DNA of 45,624 bases from an uncultured Arsenicibacter sp. (GCF_945952095.1 NZ_CAMFHL010000030.1:1-45624), one strand, 5' to 3'. Counted from the stretch's first letter, positions 15,004 to 24,370 are shown. Numbers and translations are program-made. Notes: a model not told the origin generated them from the sequence alone.

Positions 15004-17457
15004 ATGTTTGTTTTTCAGCCGGATAAGCCCTGCCAATCAGGCAATTGGCGGGCTATTATCCTTCTGATTGCTGTTCTTTTTCTGACAGGTCTGCCCGGTA
15101 TTGCCAATGCCCAGACAACAGCACACACCATTGCCGGTTATGTGCGCGAGACCAATACCAATAAGCCACTTTCCGGGGTTACCGTATTCGTGCAGGAGAC
15201 CCGTCGTGGTACGACTACCGACAAAGACGGCTACTACCTGATTAATATTCCGGCCGGAAATTACAGCCTGCTGATTACGTCGGTTGGTTATCTGAAACAG
15301 ACGCAGAAAATCAAGGTCCCGCCCAGCGTTTACGAAAACAATATCCTGCTCTCGCCCGACACAAAACTGCTGGACGAGGTTACGGTCAGGACTGAAACCG
15401 TAGACCGGAACGTCAAGAAAATTGAAATGGGGGTAACCCAGATGTCGATCCGGAATATCAAAAGGATGCCGGCCCTAATGGGCGAGGTCGATATTGTCCG
15501 CAGCCTCCTGCTCCTGCCCGGTGTCTCGACCGTAGGGGAAGGTGCAACCGGCATCAATGTGCGCGGCGGCAGCATTGACCAGAACCTGGTGCTGCTCGAC
15601 GATGCACCGATTTATAACTCGTCACACCTGATGGGCTTCTTCTCGGTGTTTAATCCGGATGCAGTGCGGGACGTAACGCTGCAAAAAGGCAGTCTGCCCG
15701 CCCGTTATGGTGGCCGCGTATCGTCAGTGCTGGACGTGCGTTCTAAGGAACCGGACAACGAAAAACTGACCGTTAGCGGTGGCGTCGGCCTTATTTCCAG
15801 CCGGTTAGGTATTGAAGGGCCCCTATCCCGCAAAACAACCGGTCCGCCGAAGCTTACCTTTCTGGCCGATGCCCGGCTGTCGGCCAACAGTTTTCTGTTC
15901 CAGCTCGGGCCGCAGAGTATCCGCGATACCCGTGCCAGTTTCTACGACCTGACGGCCAAGGTAAAGTACCTGCCGAATGAAAAAAATACGGTCTGGCTGT
16001 CGGGGTATGCCAGCCATGATTTTATCCGCTTTCCGTCTGACTCCCTGCTGTCGCTCGACATCAACTCCTCGCGGACCGATTTTTATTACCAGACCACCAA
16101 CGGATCGGTTAAATGGACCCATACGTTTAAGGACAATCTGTCTTCGACCATTACGGGTGTGATGGGACACTATTCGGCAGCACTTGCCGGCCCTGACTCG
16201 AGTAATGCCTTCCGCCTCCAATCAGATCTCTGGACAAACAATGTTAAGGCCGAACTCGATTATACCACCGGCAAACATAAGCTGGCGGGCGGTCTTCAGG
16301 CAACCATGTACCGGCTTTCGCCCAATTCGCTGATTCCGGGTCCGCAGTCAAACGTATTGCCGGTCATTCTGCCACAGGAACATGGTCTGGAAACAGCCTT
16401 GTTCGTAGAAGATGAAATAGCGCTGACCAAAACGCTGTCGACCATTGCGGGGCTGCGCTACAGCCAGTTTTTTAATTATGGCCCGGCTACGATACTACAG
16501 TATACCGGCTCCGGCGGATTGCTGGCCGATAATGTCAGCGGCGAAAAAACGTATGGATCCGGCAGTGTAATTAAAAGCTATGGAGGGCTGGAGCCCCGTC
16601 TGGCATTCCGCTGGAGCAATCAGCCCGAGAGCTCGGTAAAACTGTCGTATACGCGGATGCGCCAGTACCTGAACCTGATTTCTAACACCACCGCTGCCCT
16701 GCCAACGTCGCGCTGGAAACTCAGTGATACATACACTAAACCGCAGATTGCCGATCAGCTTTCGCTGGGATACTTCCGGAATCTGGACAATAACACCTAC
16801 GAAACGTCAGCCGAAGTCTATTACAAAAACATTCAGAATGCGGTTGATTACCGCGACGGAGCGCAGTTGCTGCTAACCCCGAATCCTGAAATGGAGCTGC
16901 TTCAGGGCAAAGGCAAAGCCTACGGGCTGGAGCTGATGGTGAAGAAAAACAAAGGCTTCCTGACCGGTTGGTTCAGCTATGCCTACAGCCGCAGCCTGTT
17001 GCTGATCAATGGTCCGACACCGGGCGAGCGGGTGAATAACGGCAACTGGTTCCCGGCCAATTTCGACAAGCCGCATACCGTCAATGCCGTCGCCATTTAC
17101 CGGCCGTCGCTGACGTTTAACGCATCCTTTAACTTCACCTACAGCACCGGCCGGCCGGTAACAATTCCGTATGCCAAGGCGCGGGTCAACGGCGTAATTG
17201 TACCGATTTACCTCGACCGGAACCAGCAGCGGATTCCGGATTACCACCGGCTTGATCTGTCACTTACCTGGGAAAAACATCCCGAAAAATCGAAGAAATA
17301 CTGGTATAGCTGGGTTTTCTCTATTTACAACCTGTATGGACGTCAGAATGCGTACTCTGTCTTTTTCAAACTGCGCAGCAGCTCTTTCAGCGACGCCTAC
17401 AAACTATCTATTTTTGGTGCCCCACTCCCTTCGCTCACGTACAATTTCAAGTTTTAA
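15004..17457 (+). CDS. TonB-dependent outer-membrane receptor with carboxypeptidase-like N-terminal domain
   Basis: The 817-residue protein has a signal peptide (ILLIAVLFLTGLPGIANAQ), a CarboxypepD_reg-like domain (about residues 42-115, IAGYVRETNTNKPLSGVTVFVQ), a plug domain (about 130-240 with PGVSTVGEGATGINVRGGS and LDDAPIYNSSHLMGFFSVF), and a 22-strand barrel ending in SLTYNFKF. It should import a substrate across the outer membrane with TonB energy. The substrate is not known. No SusD follows; instead a DUF4249 lipoprotein gene begins 35 bp after. That pairing is common in Bacteroidota and suggests a two-part uptake system. The 152 bp before it are AT-rich. Confidence 0.93.
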   Translation: MFVFQPDKPCQSGNWRAIILLIAVLFLTGLPGIANAQTTAHTIAGYVRETNTNKPLSGVTVFVQETRRGTTTDKDGYYLINIPAGNYSLLITSVGYLKQTQKIKVPPSVYENNILLSPDTKLLDEVTVRTETVDRNVKKIEMGVTQMSIRNIKRMPALMGEVDIVRSLLLLPGVSTVGEGATGINVRGGSIDQNLVLLDDAPIYNSSHLMGFFSVFNPDAVRDVTLQKGSLPARYGGRVSSVLDVRSKEPDNEKLTVSGGVGLISSRLGIEGPLSRKTTGPPKLTFLADARLSANSFLFQLGPQSIRDTRASFYDLTAKVKYLPNEKNTVWLSGYASHDFIRFPSDSLLSLDINSSRTDFYYQTTNGSVKWTHTFKDNLSSTITGVMGHYSAALAGPDSSNAFRLQSDLWTNNVKAELDYTTGKHKLAGGLQATMYRLSPNSLIPGPQSNVLPVILPQEHGLETALFVEDEIALTKTLSTIAGLRYSQFFNYGPATILQYTGSGGLLADNVSGEKTYGSGSVIKSYGGLEPRLAFRWSNQPESSVKLSYTRMRQYLNLISNTTAALPTSRWKLSDTYTKPQIADQLSLGYFRNLDNNTYETSAEVYYKNIQNAVDYRDGAQLLLTPNPEMELLQGKGKAYGLELMVKKNKGFLTGWFSYAYSRSLLLINGPTPGERVNNGNWFPANFDKPHTVNAVAIYRPSLTFNASFNFTYSTGRPVTIPYAKARVNGVIVPIYLDRNQQRIPDYHRLDLSLTWEKHPEKSKKYWYSWVFSIYNLYGRQNAYSVFFKLRSSSFSDAYKLSIFGAPLPSLTYNFKF

Positions 17458-17491
17458 TCCGGCGAATTTGACGTAGCTGTTCCTTTATCCT

Positions 17492-18568
17492 ATGAAATCA
17501 ACGATCACCTATAGTATCTATTTCGTTCTGCTGTTTCTGGGTTCCTGCATCAAACCCTACAATCCGGATATTCCGTCAATGGAAGGCCTGCTGATTGTGG
17601 ATGGACTGGTGACAGACTTTCCGGGACAGACCTTTGTCTCCCTGACCCGCACCGCCGACTATACGGCCAGTGCACTGAACCTCACGATCCAGAAGGCACA
17701 GGTCACGATCACTGACGACAAGGGGCAGAAGACTCCGTTGCTGGAAGTAGGCGCCGGCTTGTATAAACCGGCGTTATCTACCTGGGCAGGCATTGCCGGC
17801 AGAGCCTACACCCTGACCATTACCACAACCGATGGCAAAACGTACCGGTCGCAACCCGACCTGCTGAGCGCTGTTCCGCCGATTGATACGCTTTACTACA
17901 CGTACAGCCGCAAGGCAACGGCCGGTTCAAACTTTGTTGATAAAGGATTTGATGTCTATATTGATACCAAAGACCCTGCCACACCCGACAACTATTACCG
18001 CTGGAGCTGGCAAGGATTCCAACGGGTACTTTTCTGTGAAATTGAAGTTGTCCGTAACCGGTTTTCCAATAATGCCGAGACGCTGATTCCGCACTCGTGC
18101 TGCACCGACTGCTGGGATATCAACCGGTGTTATTCGTGTGTGACAACCACCTCCGACAAACTCATTAACGGGCAGAAAATCAGCCGGCAGCCTGTGCTCC
18201 GGGCCCCTTTTGAGTCAATTGCTCCTTATTACGTGGAGGTAACCCAATATTCGATCAGCAAAGCCGCATTTGATTACTGGAAAACCGTGAAAAGTCTGGC
18301 CCAGAATACCGGCGGTATTTTTGATTCGGCACCCATTACGCTGGGTGGTAATGTCAGCAATGTCAATGATCCGGCAGAGCGTGTCTTTGGCTTCTTCGGT
18401 GCATCGGGGGCATCGACCAAAGCGTTGCTGATCAATCGCGCCAATACCGGCGACACGCCTAACCTGCTGCCGCCACCGCCGCCTGTGCCATCAATGCCAC
18501 CGCCTTGCCGCGTCTGCGCTGAAAGCATCTACCGTACGGCCGTCAAACCACGCTGGTGGACTGATTAA
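17492..18568 (+). CDS. DUF4249 lipoprotein, partner of the TonB-dependent receptor
   Basis: The 358-residue protein has a lipoprotein signal (YFVLLFLGSC, lipidated C19) and the DUF4249 start: KPYNPDIPSMEGLLIVDGLVTDFPGQTFVSLTRTADY. An Ig-like portion follows (AQVTITDDKGQKTPLL, then GRAYTLTITTTDGKTYRS). A cysteine cluster lies in the middle (HSCCTDCWDINRCYSC), probably disulfide-bonded or metal-binding, and the C-terminus contains a proline run and CRVC. In known arrangements such proteins sit next to TonB receptors, probably as surface binding partner. The gene probably forms one operon with the receptor. Confidence 0.88.
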   Translation: MKSTITYSIYFVLLFLGSCIKPYNPDIPSMEGLLIVDGLVTDFPGQTFVSLTRTADYTASALNLTIQKAQVTITDDKGQKTPLLEVGAGLYKPALSTWAGIAGRAYTLTITTTDGKTYRSQPDLLSAVPPIDTLYYTYSRKATAGSNFVDKGFDVYIDTKDPATPDNYYRWSWQGFQRVLFCEIEVVRNRFSNNAETLIPHSCCTDCWDINRCYSCVTTTSDKLINGQKISRQPVLRAPFESIAPYYVEVTQYSISKAAFDYWKTVKSLAQNTGGIFDSAPITLGGNVSNVNDPAERVFGFFGASGASTKALLINRANTGDTPNLLPPPPPVPSMPPPCRVCAESIYRTAVKPRWWTD

Positions 18569-18605
18569 CATTACAGAATCACTCATGAACCCGGCGATAT
18601 CTGCT

Positions 18606-18613
18606 TATCTTTG
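18606..18613 (+). promoter_or_regulatory. TAnnTTTG promoter box, leaderless arrangement
   Basis: TATCTTTG lies 6 bases before the ATG at 18620. It also shows that the upstream in-frame TTG at 18611, which is part of the box, is not the start. Confidence 0.6.
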
Positions 18614-18619
18614 CAGCGT

Positions 18620-19582
18620 ATGCCGAAGTTTTTGATTATCCGTTTTTCGTCCATTGGCGATATTGTCCTGACTACTCCTGTAATCCGGTGCCTGAAAAAA
18701 CAGGTGGCCGGCGCTGAAGTTCATTACTGTACAAAACAGGCGAATAAAGTCCTGATCGATGACAACCCGTATATCGACAAGCGGTTTTATCTGGAAGGGT
18801 CATTAAACGAGCTGATCCGGCAATTGCGGCAGGAGAAATACGATTATATCATTGATCTGCATAATAACCTCCGTACCAGTATTATTAAACTGCGACTGGG
18901 CGTAAAATCCTACAGTTTTGATAAGCTCAACTGGCAGAAATGGCTGCTGGTCCGCTGGAAAATCAACGTCATGCCGGCGGTTCACATCGTTGACCGGTAC
19001 ATGGCTACCGTAACGCCGTTTGGTATTAAGAACGACGATAAGGGCCTTGATTACTTTATTCCGTACAAAGATCAGATTGAGCCGGACTGGATTCCGGATA
19101 CGCACCGGCGCGGCTATATTGCCTATGCCATCGGCGGACAGCATACGACCAAAAAACTTCCGGTGCCGCGCATGATTGAGTTATGCCGGAAAATTAACTA
19201 CCCGATTGTTTTGCTGGGTGGAAAGGAAGATGCGGATGCCGGAGAACTAATTGAAAAAACACTGGGCAGCCGGCTGATTTATAATGCGTGTGGTAAGTAC
19301 AACCTTAACCAGTCGGCCGACCTGCTGCAACGGGCCCGCGTCGTTTTCAGCCACGACACAGGCCTGATGCATATTGCAGCGGCGCTGAAGAAAAAAGTCT
19401 ATTCTATCTGGGGGAATACAACACCGCTGCTGGGGATGTACCCGTATCAGACGCCGTTTATCGTACTGGAAAACAACAATCTCGGTTGCCGCCCCTGCTC
19501 AAAAATCGGCTATAAGGAATGTCCGCTGAAGCATTTTAAGTGCATGAACGATTTGGCACTCGACTTTGACCTGTCTCAGTAG
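18620..19582 (+). CDS. Glycosyltransferase family 9 (ADP-heptose:LPS heptosyltransferase-like)
   Basis: The 320-residue protein starts MPKFLIIRFSSIGDIVLTTPVIRCLKK, the typical GT9 opening. The C-terminal sugar-nucleotide binding half contains GGKEDADAGELIEKTLG, FSHDTGLMHIAAALKKKVYSIWGNTTP (the family's DTG..H motif) and a cysteine-rich end (GCRPCSKIGYKECPLKHFKCM). It should transfer a heptose-like sugar to lipopolysaccharide core at the inner face of the cytoplasmic membrane. The actual sugar is not certain. Its 3' end overlaps the converging gene by 7 bp. Confidence 0.9.
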   Translation: MPKFLIIRFSSIGDIVLTTPVIRCLKKQVAGAEVHYCTKQANKVLIDDNPYIDKRFYLEGSLNELIRQLRQEKYDYIIDLHNNLRTSIIKLRLGVKSYSFDKLNWQKWLLVRWKINVMPAVHIVDRYMATVTPFGIKNDDKGLDYFIPYKDQIEPDWIPDTHRRGYIAYAIGGQHTTKKLPVPRMIELCRKINYPIVLLGGKEDADAGELIEKTLGSRLIYNACGKYNLNQSADLLQRARVVFSHDTGLMHIAAALKKKVYSIWGNTTPLLGMYPYQTPFIVLENNNLGCRPCSKIGYKECPLKHFKCMNDLALDFDLSQ

Positions 19583-20313
19583 TCGTACATAAAAACTGTG
19601 CCTTCCCGGAACGACAGAATGACCTGAAACCCGCTTTGCACCGGTACGCCATCAACTTTAGCCGGTTTCCAGGCCGGCATAATGCCGATTGAATCTGCTA
19701 CCTGATGAAACAGGTCACGGTCAGGCGCCGGTCGTTTCACATAAGCAGTGCCATCCACCCAGACATTGCCTTCGAGGGTAACAAAAGCCGGTGTCTGCGC
19801 GGGTTTAACGTGTTTCAGCCGGTCGCGCAGAAAAGCCAGAAACTTGTCGCGTCCGCCGGGAAAATCAGCCCGCTGGATAAACGGCTCGCATTCTACCCGT
19901 TCACCTTCGGCAGAATAACACTGTCCTGACTTCACGTAGCCCCACTTGTACAATTCTTTCCGTTTCAGCGAACCATCCTGATAATAGGAAAAAAACGGCC
20001 CGTTGATCTGATTATTATTAAAATCACAGGCCCAGTGCAGCTGCCCGTTAGGGTACCAGAACTGTGTGCGGCCGTGTTTGACCTTTAGCTGATAATTACT
20101 GTAATGCTCCTCGGAAAGCCGGCGACCGTCTTTAGTATAATAGCGTACGGTTGCATTTTCTTTCCGGCGATCATTAAACGTTATTTCTTCAATCCCGTCG
20201 AGGTATTCTTTCCGCTGTACGCGGTCCTTCAGACGTTTGGCAAGCCGTGGATCATCTTCATCAGTCATCCCTACCAGCAAGCCCACCAGCATACAGATGT
20301 ATAGGCTATTCAT
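19576..20313 (-). CDS. MORN-repeat protein with TonB C-terminal-like domain
   Basis: The 245-residue protein has a short hydrophobic start (LYICMLVGLLVG) that may be a signal. Residues about 50-130 contain repeats of the type YYTKDGRRLSEEHY, FWYPNGQLHWACDF and YYQDGSLKRKELY, which are MORN-like repeats seen in YwqK-type proteins. The last 70 residues (VTLEGNVWVDGTAYVKRPAPD...MPAWKPAKVDGVPVQSGFQVILSF) resemble a TonB energy-transducer C-terminus. This combination is common in Bacteroidota as predicted periplasmic proteins; role unknown. It converges on the GT9 gene. Confidence 0.78.
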   Translation of the reverse strand: MNSLYICMLVGLLVGMTDEDDPRLAKRLKDRVQRKEYLDGIEEITFNDRRKENATVRYYTKDGRRLSEEHYSNYQLKVKHGRTQFWYPNGQLHWACDFNNNQINGPFFSYYQDGSLKRKELYKWGYVKSGQCYSAEGERVECEPFIQRADFPGGRDKFLAFLRDRLKHVKPAQTPAFVTLEGNVWVDGTAYVKRPAPDRDLFHQVADSIGIMPAWKPAKVDGVPVQSGFQVILSFREGTVFMYDY

Positions 20314-20418
20314 TGTATTGAGGGTTGTTGTATTTAAAGTTATAAATCATCTCCCCAAAACGCAATATAGTAACCATAGAGAATCGGGCTATAGCTGAAA
20401 ATAATACGTTAACGGCAT

Positions 20419-20447
20419 AAAAAAGGCGCCGGTCAGTTGCCGGCGCC
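20419..20447 (-). terminator. Rho-independent terminator of the efflux operon
   Basis: On the minus strand GGCGCCGG and CCGGCGCC pair around a 7-base loop, followed by six Ts, just after the tolC-like stop at 20454. Confidence 0.9.
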
Positions 20448-20453
20448 CGTTTG

Positions 20454-21917
20454 TTAACCGCGTGTTCCGGCCGTATAATACAGTTCGGCCACGGCTTTCT
20501 GGTATTTTGACCGGAGTTCAGCCAGTTTGATCTGCATGTCAATCAGTTTGCTCTCGCGGGTATTGACCAGAAACAGGGAGCTCTCGCCCATATCAAACTT
20601 CTGCTGCTCGGCCCGTACCAGCACGACCTGATTCCGGACCGACTGCTGCTGAATCTGAATCTGCCGTTCGAGCGCCAGCAGGTCGTTATAAGCCGCCTGC
20701 ACACCGTTCTGAATATCCCGGTTGGTCTGGGTGCGTTCCAGCGTTGTCTGCTGCGCTTTAATCTGTACCTGCTTCAGCTTGCCCCGCTCCTTCCGCAAAA
20801 ACAGCGGAAACAGAAAGTCAACCCCTACCTTATAGTTGTTCAGGCTGAAATCGTAATAAGCCGGTCCTTGTGTTGCGAACAAAGGCGGCTGGCTCAGCAA
20901 CGTTCCCGTCACATTAATCTGCGGTTTGAGCAGTTCGCGACGGAAGCGCTCTTCAATGGCCAGTTGCTGCACCTTGGCATCCAGCTTCAGCAATTCAGGA
21001 TGCTGGTCGGCGGCCCGTGCCAGCAGTTGCTGAAAGGCATCAGCCTTGACAACACCCTCCGCCGGCGGTTGTGGAACCGCCCGGTCCGGTAGCTCGAGAG
21101 GCTGTGAGCTATCATTCCATAAATACGTCGACAGCATCAGTTTTGCATTCTGCAGACTAACCAATGCCTGCTCCAGCTGTACCTGACGATCCTGAGCGGT
21201 GATTTTCGCCTCAACGGAATCAACAGCGGCCGCATCGCCGATCTGCGCCCGCCGGCTCACCGCCAGAAACCGCGTATCGGCCAGGTCAAATCCTTCGCGC
21301 AGAAACGTCACCTGCTGATAGGCCAGATACCAGGTCCAGTATTCCTTCGCCGCGCTGAACCAGACCTTGTTAATTTGTTTTACCCGCTCGGCTTCGGCCG
21401 CCGTCAGCATCGTCTGTGCCTGCTTCAGAGTAGCCCGCCGTGCGTCGATCAGCAGTCCCTGCCCGAGCGGAATGCTCAGACCGACACCGGCCAGACCGCT
21501 GTTTGACGTACGCGTTTCCGGATTTACGGCCTGCCCCACAAAGCGGTCATACGTTAGCTTAAGGTCGGCACCGCCCCACCAGACGGGCACTTTCAGCTCG
21601 TTGGCCCACTTGTTATAGTACAGCGACTTGGCATCATCCGGATTACCGAACTGCTTACGGTCAAAACCAGACGCCAGTTTAGGGTCAAAACCGCCGCGTG
21701 CCTGCATCACCTCCTGCCGCGCTTCCTCGCTCAACAGGTTGGCCTGCCGGATAATCGGGTGATTAGCCAGCATCAGCGCCGACAGATCATTCAGCGAAAA
21801 CACCGCTGTATCCTGCGGCTGTGTGCGCACCGGCTGTGCGGTCAGGACGTGGCCAAGCAGCAGGAACACGATGACGATGCGCCAGCCCGTAAAGGGCTGT
21901 TTCAGCGTTAATGTCAT
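20454..21917 (-). CDS. TolC-family outer-membrane efflux protein
   Basis: The 487-residue product has a signal peptide (VIVFLLLGHVLTAQ) and two OEP repeats rich in coiled-coil, from LSALMLANHPIIRQANLLSEEARQEV, with a second half beginning near LLARAADQHPELLKLDAKVQQL. The C-terminus includes LLALERQIQIQQQSVRNQ and ESSLFLVNTRESKLIDMQ, both typical. It should form the outer-membrane exit duct of a tripartite exporter. Its ATG overlaps the stop of the HlyD gene in ATGA, which means translational coupling; it is the last gene of the operon. Confidence 0.92.
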   Translation of the reverse strand: MTLTLKQPFTGWRIVIVFLLLGHVLTAQPVRTQPQDTAVFSLNDLSALMLANHPIIRQANLLSEEARQEVMQARGGFDPKLASGFDRKQFGNPDDAKSLYYNKWANELKVPVWWGGADLKLTYDRFVGQAVNPETRTSNSGLAGVGLSIPLGQGLLIDARRATLKQAQTMLTAAEAERVKQINKVWFSAAKEYWTWYLAYQQVTFLREGFDLADTRFLAVSRRAQIGDAAAVDSVEAKITAQDRQVQLEQALVSLQNAKLMLSTYLWNDSSQPLELPDRAVPQPPAEGVVKADAFQQLLARAADQHPELLKLDAKVQQLAIEERFRRELLKPQINVTGTLLSQPPLFATQGPAYYDFSLNNYKVGVDFLFPLFLRKERGKLKQVQIKAQQTTLERTQTNRDIQNGVQAAYNDLLALERQIQIQQQSVRNQVVLVRAEQQKFDMGESSLFLVNTRESKLIDMQIKLAELRSKYQKAVAELYYTAGTRG

Positions 21918-23266
21918 TTTTTGGCCCCCTCCGCAGGCTTAGGCTCTTCTTTGAGGCTTGGCGGGAAGCCGTTCATCTGGCGCCAGATTTCGTACCAGAT
22001 CGGTACATCATCCAGCATCACCCAGCCGTATACCCCGGAGCCCAGCCGCAACTGCTTCGGCCACGGATGGTCATCGGCATGGGGCTTGACCAGTAACCGG
22101 TATTTACCATTCGTGCTGCTCACAGCATCAATGATTGCGACTTCACCGCCAAACGTACCGACAGCCACCGTTGGCCAGCCCGAAAACTGAACCGCCGGCC
22201 AGCCGTCAAACTGAAGCCGTACCGTGCGGCCCGGCGTAATCAGCGGCACATCCATTGCCCGTACATACAACTCAACGGCCAGCATTGGTGACTCCGGTTG
22301 CAGGGTGGCAATCGACTCGCCTTCCTTGATGGTTTCGCCGAGACCGGCTTTCAGGGTTTTAACGACATAGCCATCCTGCGGCGCCCGGATTACATACATG
22401 CCCTGACGTACGTCGACGCTGCTGATTTTATTCCGGATTTTTGAAATTTCGCCCTCGGCTTCGGCACGGTACGACACTGCCGAGGCCTTATCCGACATGG
22501 CTTTGGCCAGTTTTTCCTGATACTCAGCCTGAATATTGCTCAGATCAATGCTGGCATTAACCAGCTCCTGCCGCGACACATTCAGTTTATTCTCCTGCGT
22601 AACCACCTTGGCATAGTCTTCCTGTAATTTCAGGCGGCGGGTTTCCAGGTCGGTCAGGGAAAACAGGCCATCCTTGTAGCCTTTTTCGTAGCGTTCCAGC
22701 CGGTCAACCGCAATCTGATAGTTTTTCCGGATGGCAATCAGATCTGTACTGTCAATCCGGACTTTAAAACGCGACTGCTTTACCTTGTTCTGCGCCGACG
22801 ACAGTTTGAAGCGTAAGCCGGCTTCAAGCGCTTTCAGCTGCCCGTCAAGGGCTGAAATCTTTGAATCCGTAGCCTGTAAACTACCTTGCTTGGCACCCAG
22901 CTGCTCTTCCAGGCGCTGGTCAAGATTAGGGTCAAAGTACTCATCTTTGATTTCGGAAATAACCAGCAGTGTATCTCCTTTTTTAACCAGCTGGCCCTCA
23001 CGGATAGCCCAGTGCTCGATCCGGCCCGCGATGGCATTCTGGATAGTTTGCGGCCGGCCTTCGGGTGTAAGTGATGTAACTGTCCCTTCTCCGGTAACGT
23101 TCTGCCGCCACGGCAGAAAGAGGATAACAATCAGGCCGGCCAGCATAAACAGCATAAAACGCCCCAGCTTGCGGGCAGCCTGTAATTCGGGTATTGAGCG
23201 CAGTGCCTGTAGCGGATAGGTCTTCCAGAGGGCTTCATCTACGCGTTGTCTTGATAAGTTCAGCAT
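21914..23266 (-). CDS. HlyD-family periplasmic adaptor (membrane fusion protein)
   Basis: The 450-residue protein has one N-terminal membrane helix (about residues 34-50, FMLFMLAGLIVILFLPW), then a lipoyl-like half (GTVTSLTPEGRPQTIQNAIAGRIEHWAIREGQLVKKGDTL), a long coiled-coil hairpin (residues about 110-280), and the second lipoyl half (VIRAPQDGYVVKTLKAGLGETIKEGES) with a beta-barrel. This is the adaptor of a type I secretion or ABC efflux complex, bridging inner-membrane transporter and TolC. It follows the ABC membrane subunit by 32 bp and is coupled with tolC. Confidence 0.92.
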   Translation of the reverse strand: MLNLSRQRVDEALWKTYPLQALRSIPELQAARKLGRFMLFMLAGLIVILFLPWRQNVTGEGTVTSLTPEGRPQTIQNAIAGRIEHWAIREGQLVKKGDTLLVISEIKDEYFDPNLDQRLEEQLGAKQGSLQATDSKISALDGQLKALEAGLRFKLSSAQNKVKQSRFKVRIDSTDLIAIRKNYQIAVDRLERYEKGYKDGLFSLTDLETRRLKLQEDYAKVVTQENKLNVSRQELVNASIDLSNIQAEYQEKLAKAMSDKASAVSYRAEAEGEISKIRNKISSVDVRQGMYVIRAPQDGYVVKTLKAGLGETIKEGESIATLQPESPMLAVELYVRAMDVPLITPGRTVRLQFDGWPAVQFSGWPTVAVGTFGGEVAIIDAVSSTNGKYRLLVKPHADDHPWPKQLRLGSGVYGWVMLDDVPIWYEIWRQMNGFPPSLKEEPKPAEGAKK

Positions 23267-23298
23267 ATTGAAATGGCAAACAAAGTCTTGTGAATGGA

Positions 23299-24294
23299 TC
23301 AGACCGCTTCGGTTTCCTCGATCGGCAGGTCAGTAACGCTGCCCAGCTTTTCAACCGCCGTCAGCAGGTCAAAAACGGTATCGATGCTCATAATGAGTTT
23401 TTCAACCGCACCCGTTACCAGTACGATTACCAGTTCAGCGGCCACAAACTGACCCAGTGTCATCTGACGCTCTACAACCAGCAGGGTGCCCGCAATGAGC
23501 AGACCGCCGACAATGAACGTCTTGAACGTAACTGTACTGTAGAAAAACCGTTTCAGCACCCGAAAATGGTCATTGCGGTTTTCCAGATACCCTGCTACCA
23601 GCTTATCCATCTTACTGATTGCCGCATCGCAGTTGCCTTCCCTGCGGTACGCCGGCAGATCCGTTGCCAGCTCTTCCAGGTATGCAACTACCTTGTATTT
23701 AAACTTCGACTCCTTAAGGCTGGTTTCCAGTCCCTTGCGCCCTAATACCGCTACCATAGCGGCGACGCACAAAAACGTTAACAGCCCAAAAACAATGAAA
23801 AAAGGATGGTAGAATGAGAGCAGAATTACGCCGAAGACAATTTGCAGCGCCGCCGCCGTAATGTCGATCAGCAGTTTAGGCAGGCTCTTCTGTACTGTCA
23901 GCACATCAAAAAAACGATTCATCAGCTCCGGCGGATTAGAACCCTCCAGGGCCTCTTCCTTAATCCGGGGCAACCGGTAGGTAAACTCAAAGGCTGCCTT
24001 CGCAAAAATGCGCTGTTGCAGCACTTCTACGAGAGACATCTGCCCTACAGTCAGCAGTCCGTTCAGAATAACGCCGATGATTACCAGCCCGATGAGCAGG
24101 TAAATCGAGTTGAAGACCATGCCACTGGAGACAAAGTTAAAGACCGCCTGTACGCCCAAGGGCAATGACAGACTGATGAGTCCCGCGATAATGGCATATA
24201 AATATACGTACAGAATATCTCTCTTTTCCGTCGTCAGCAAGCGGATCAGCCGCTGCAACGGGGTAGGTGGTTGGTTAGTAACTTCCTGAAGCAT
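23299..24294 (-). CDS. ABC transporter transmembrane subunit without nucleotide-binding domain
   Basis: The 331-residue protein matches the type I exporter membrane domain: helices at IIAGLISLSLPLGVQAVF, IYLLIGLVIIGVILNGLL, LLIDITAAALQIVFGVILL, FFIVFGLLTFLCVAAMVAVL and later VGGLLIAGTLLVV. It ends at TAVEKLGSVTDLPIEETEAV, about where the membrane domain passes into the linker, and stops. No Walker A, ABC signature or Walker B is present here or in the neighbours. The ATG at 24294 (MLQEVTNQPP) is preferred because the longer start at 24324 would place a palindrome in the coding part. First gene of the operon with HlyD and TolC; repressed probably by the divergent TetR protein. Confidence 0.85.
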   Translation of the reverse strand: MLQEVTNQPPTPLQRLIRLLTTEKRDILYVYLYAIIAGLISLSLPLGVQAVFNFVSSGMVFNSIYLLIGLVIIGVILNGLLTVGQMSLVEVLQQRIFAKAAFEFTYRLPRIKEEALEGSNPPELMNRFFDVLTVQKSLPKLLIDITAAALQIVFGVILLSFYHPFFIVFGLLTFLCVAAMVAVLGRKGLETSLKESKFKYKVVAYLEELATDLPAYRREGNCDAAISKMDKLVAGYLENRNDHFRVLKRFFYSTVTFKTFIVGGLLIAGTLLVVERQMTLGQFVAAELVIVLVTGAVEKLIMSIDTVFDLLTAVEKLGSVTDLPIEETEAV

Positions 24295-24307
24295 AGCTAT
24301 TGCATTT

Positions 24308-24322
24308 GATAGTTTTACTATC
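24308..24322. promoter_or_regulatory. Palindrome between divergent efflux and TetR genes, likely operator
   Basis: GATAGT-TTT-ACTATC is a perfect 6-bp inverted repeat with 3-base spacer, 13 bases upstream of the efflux operon start and beside the tetR promoter box. Position and symmetry fit a TetR-family operator. Confidence 0.6.
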
Positions 24323-24362
24323 ATTATTGATATTACAACTATTACACCTTGACTTTTGTTCC

Positions 24363-24370
24363 TATCTTTG
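24363..24370 (+). promoter_or_regulatory. TAnnTTTG promoter box of the TetR gene
   Basis: TATCTTTG is an exact -7 match, 48 bases before the ATG at 24419. No clear TTG at the right distance. Confidence 0.6.
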
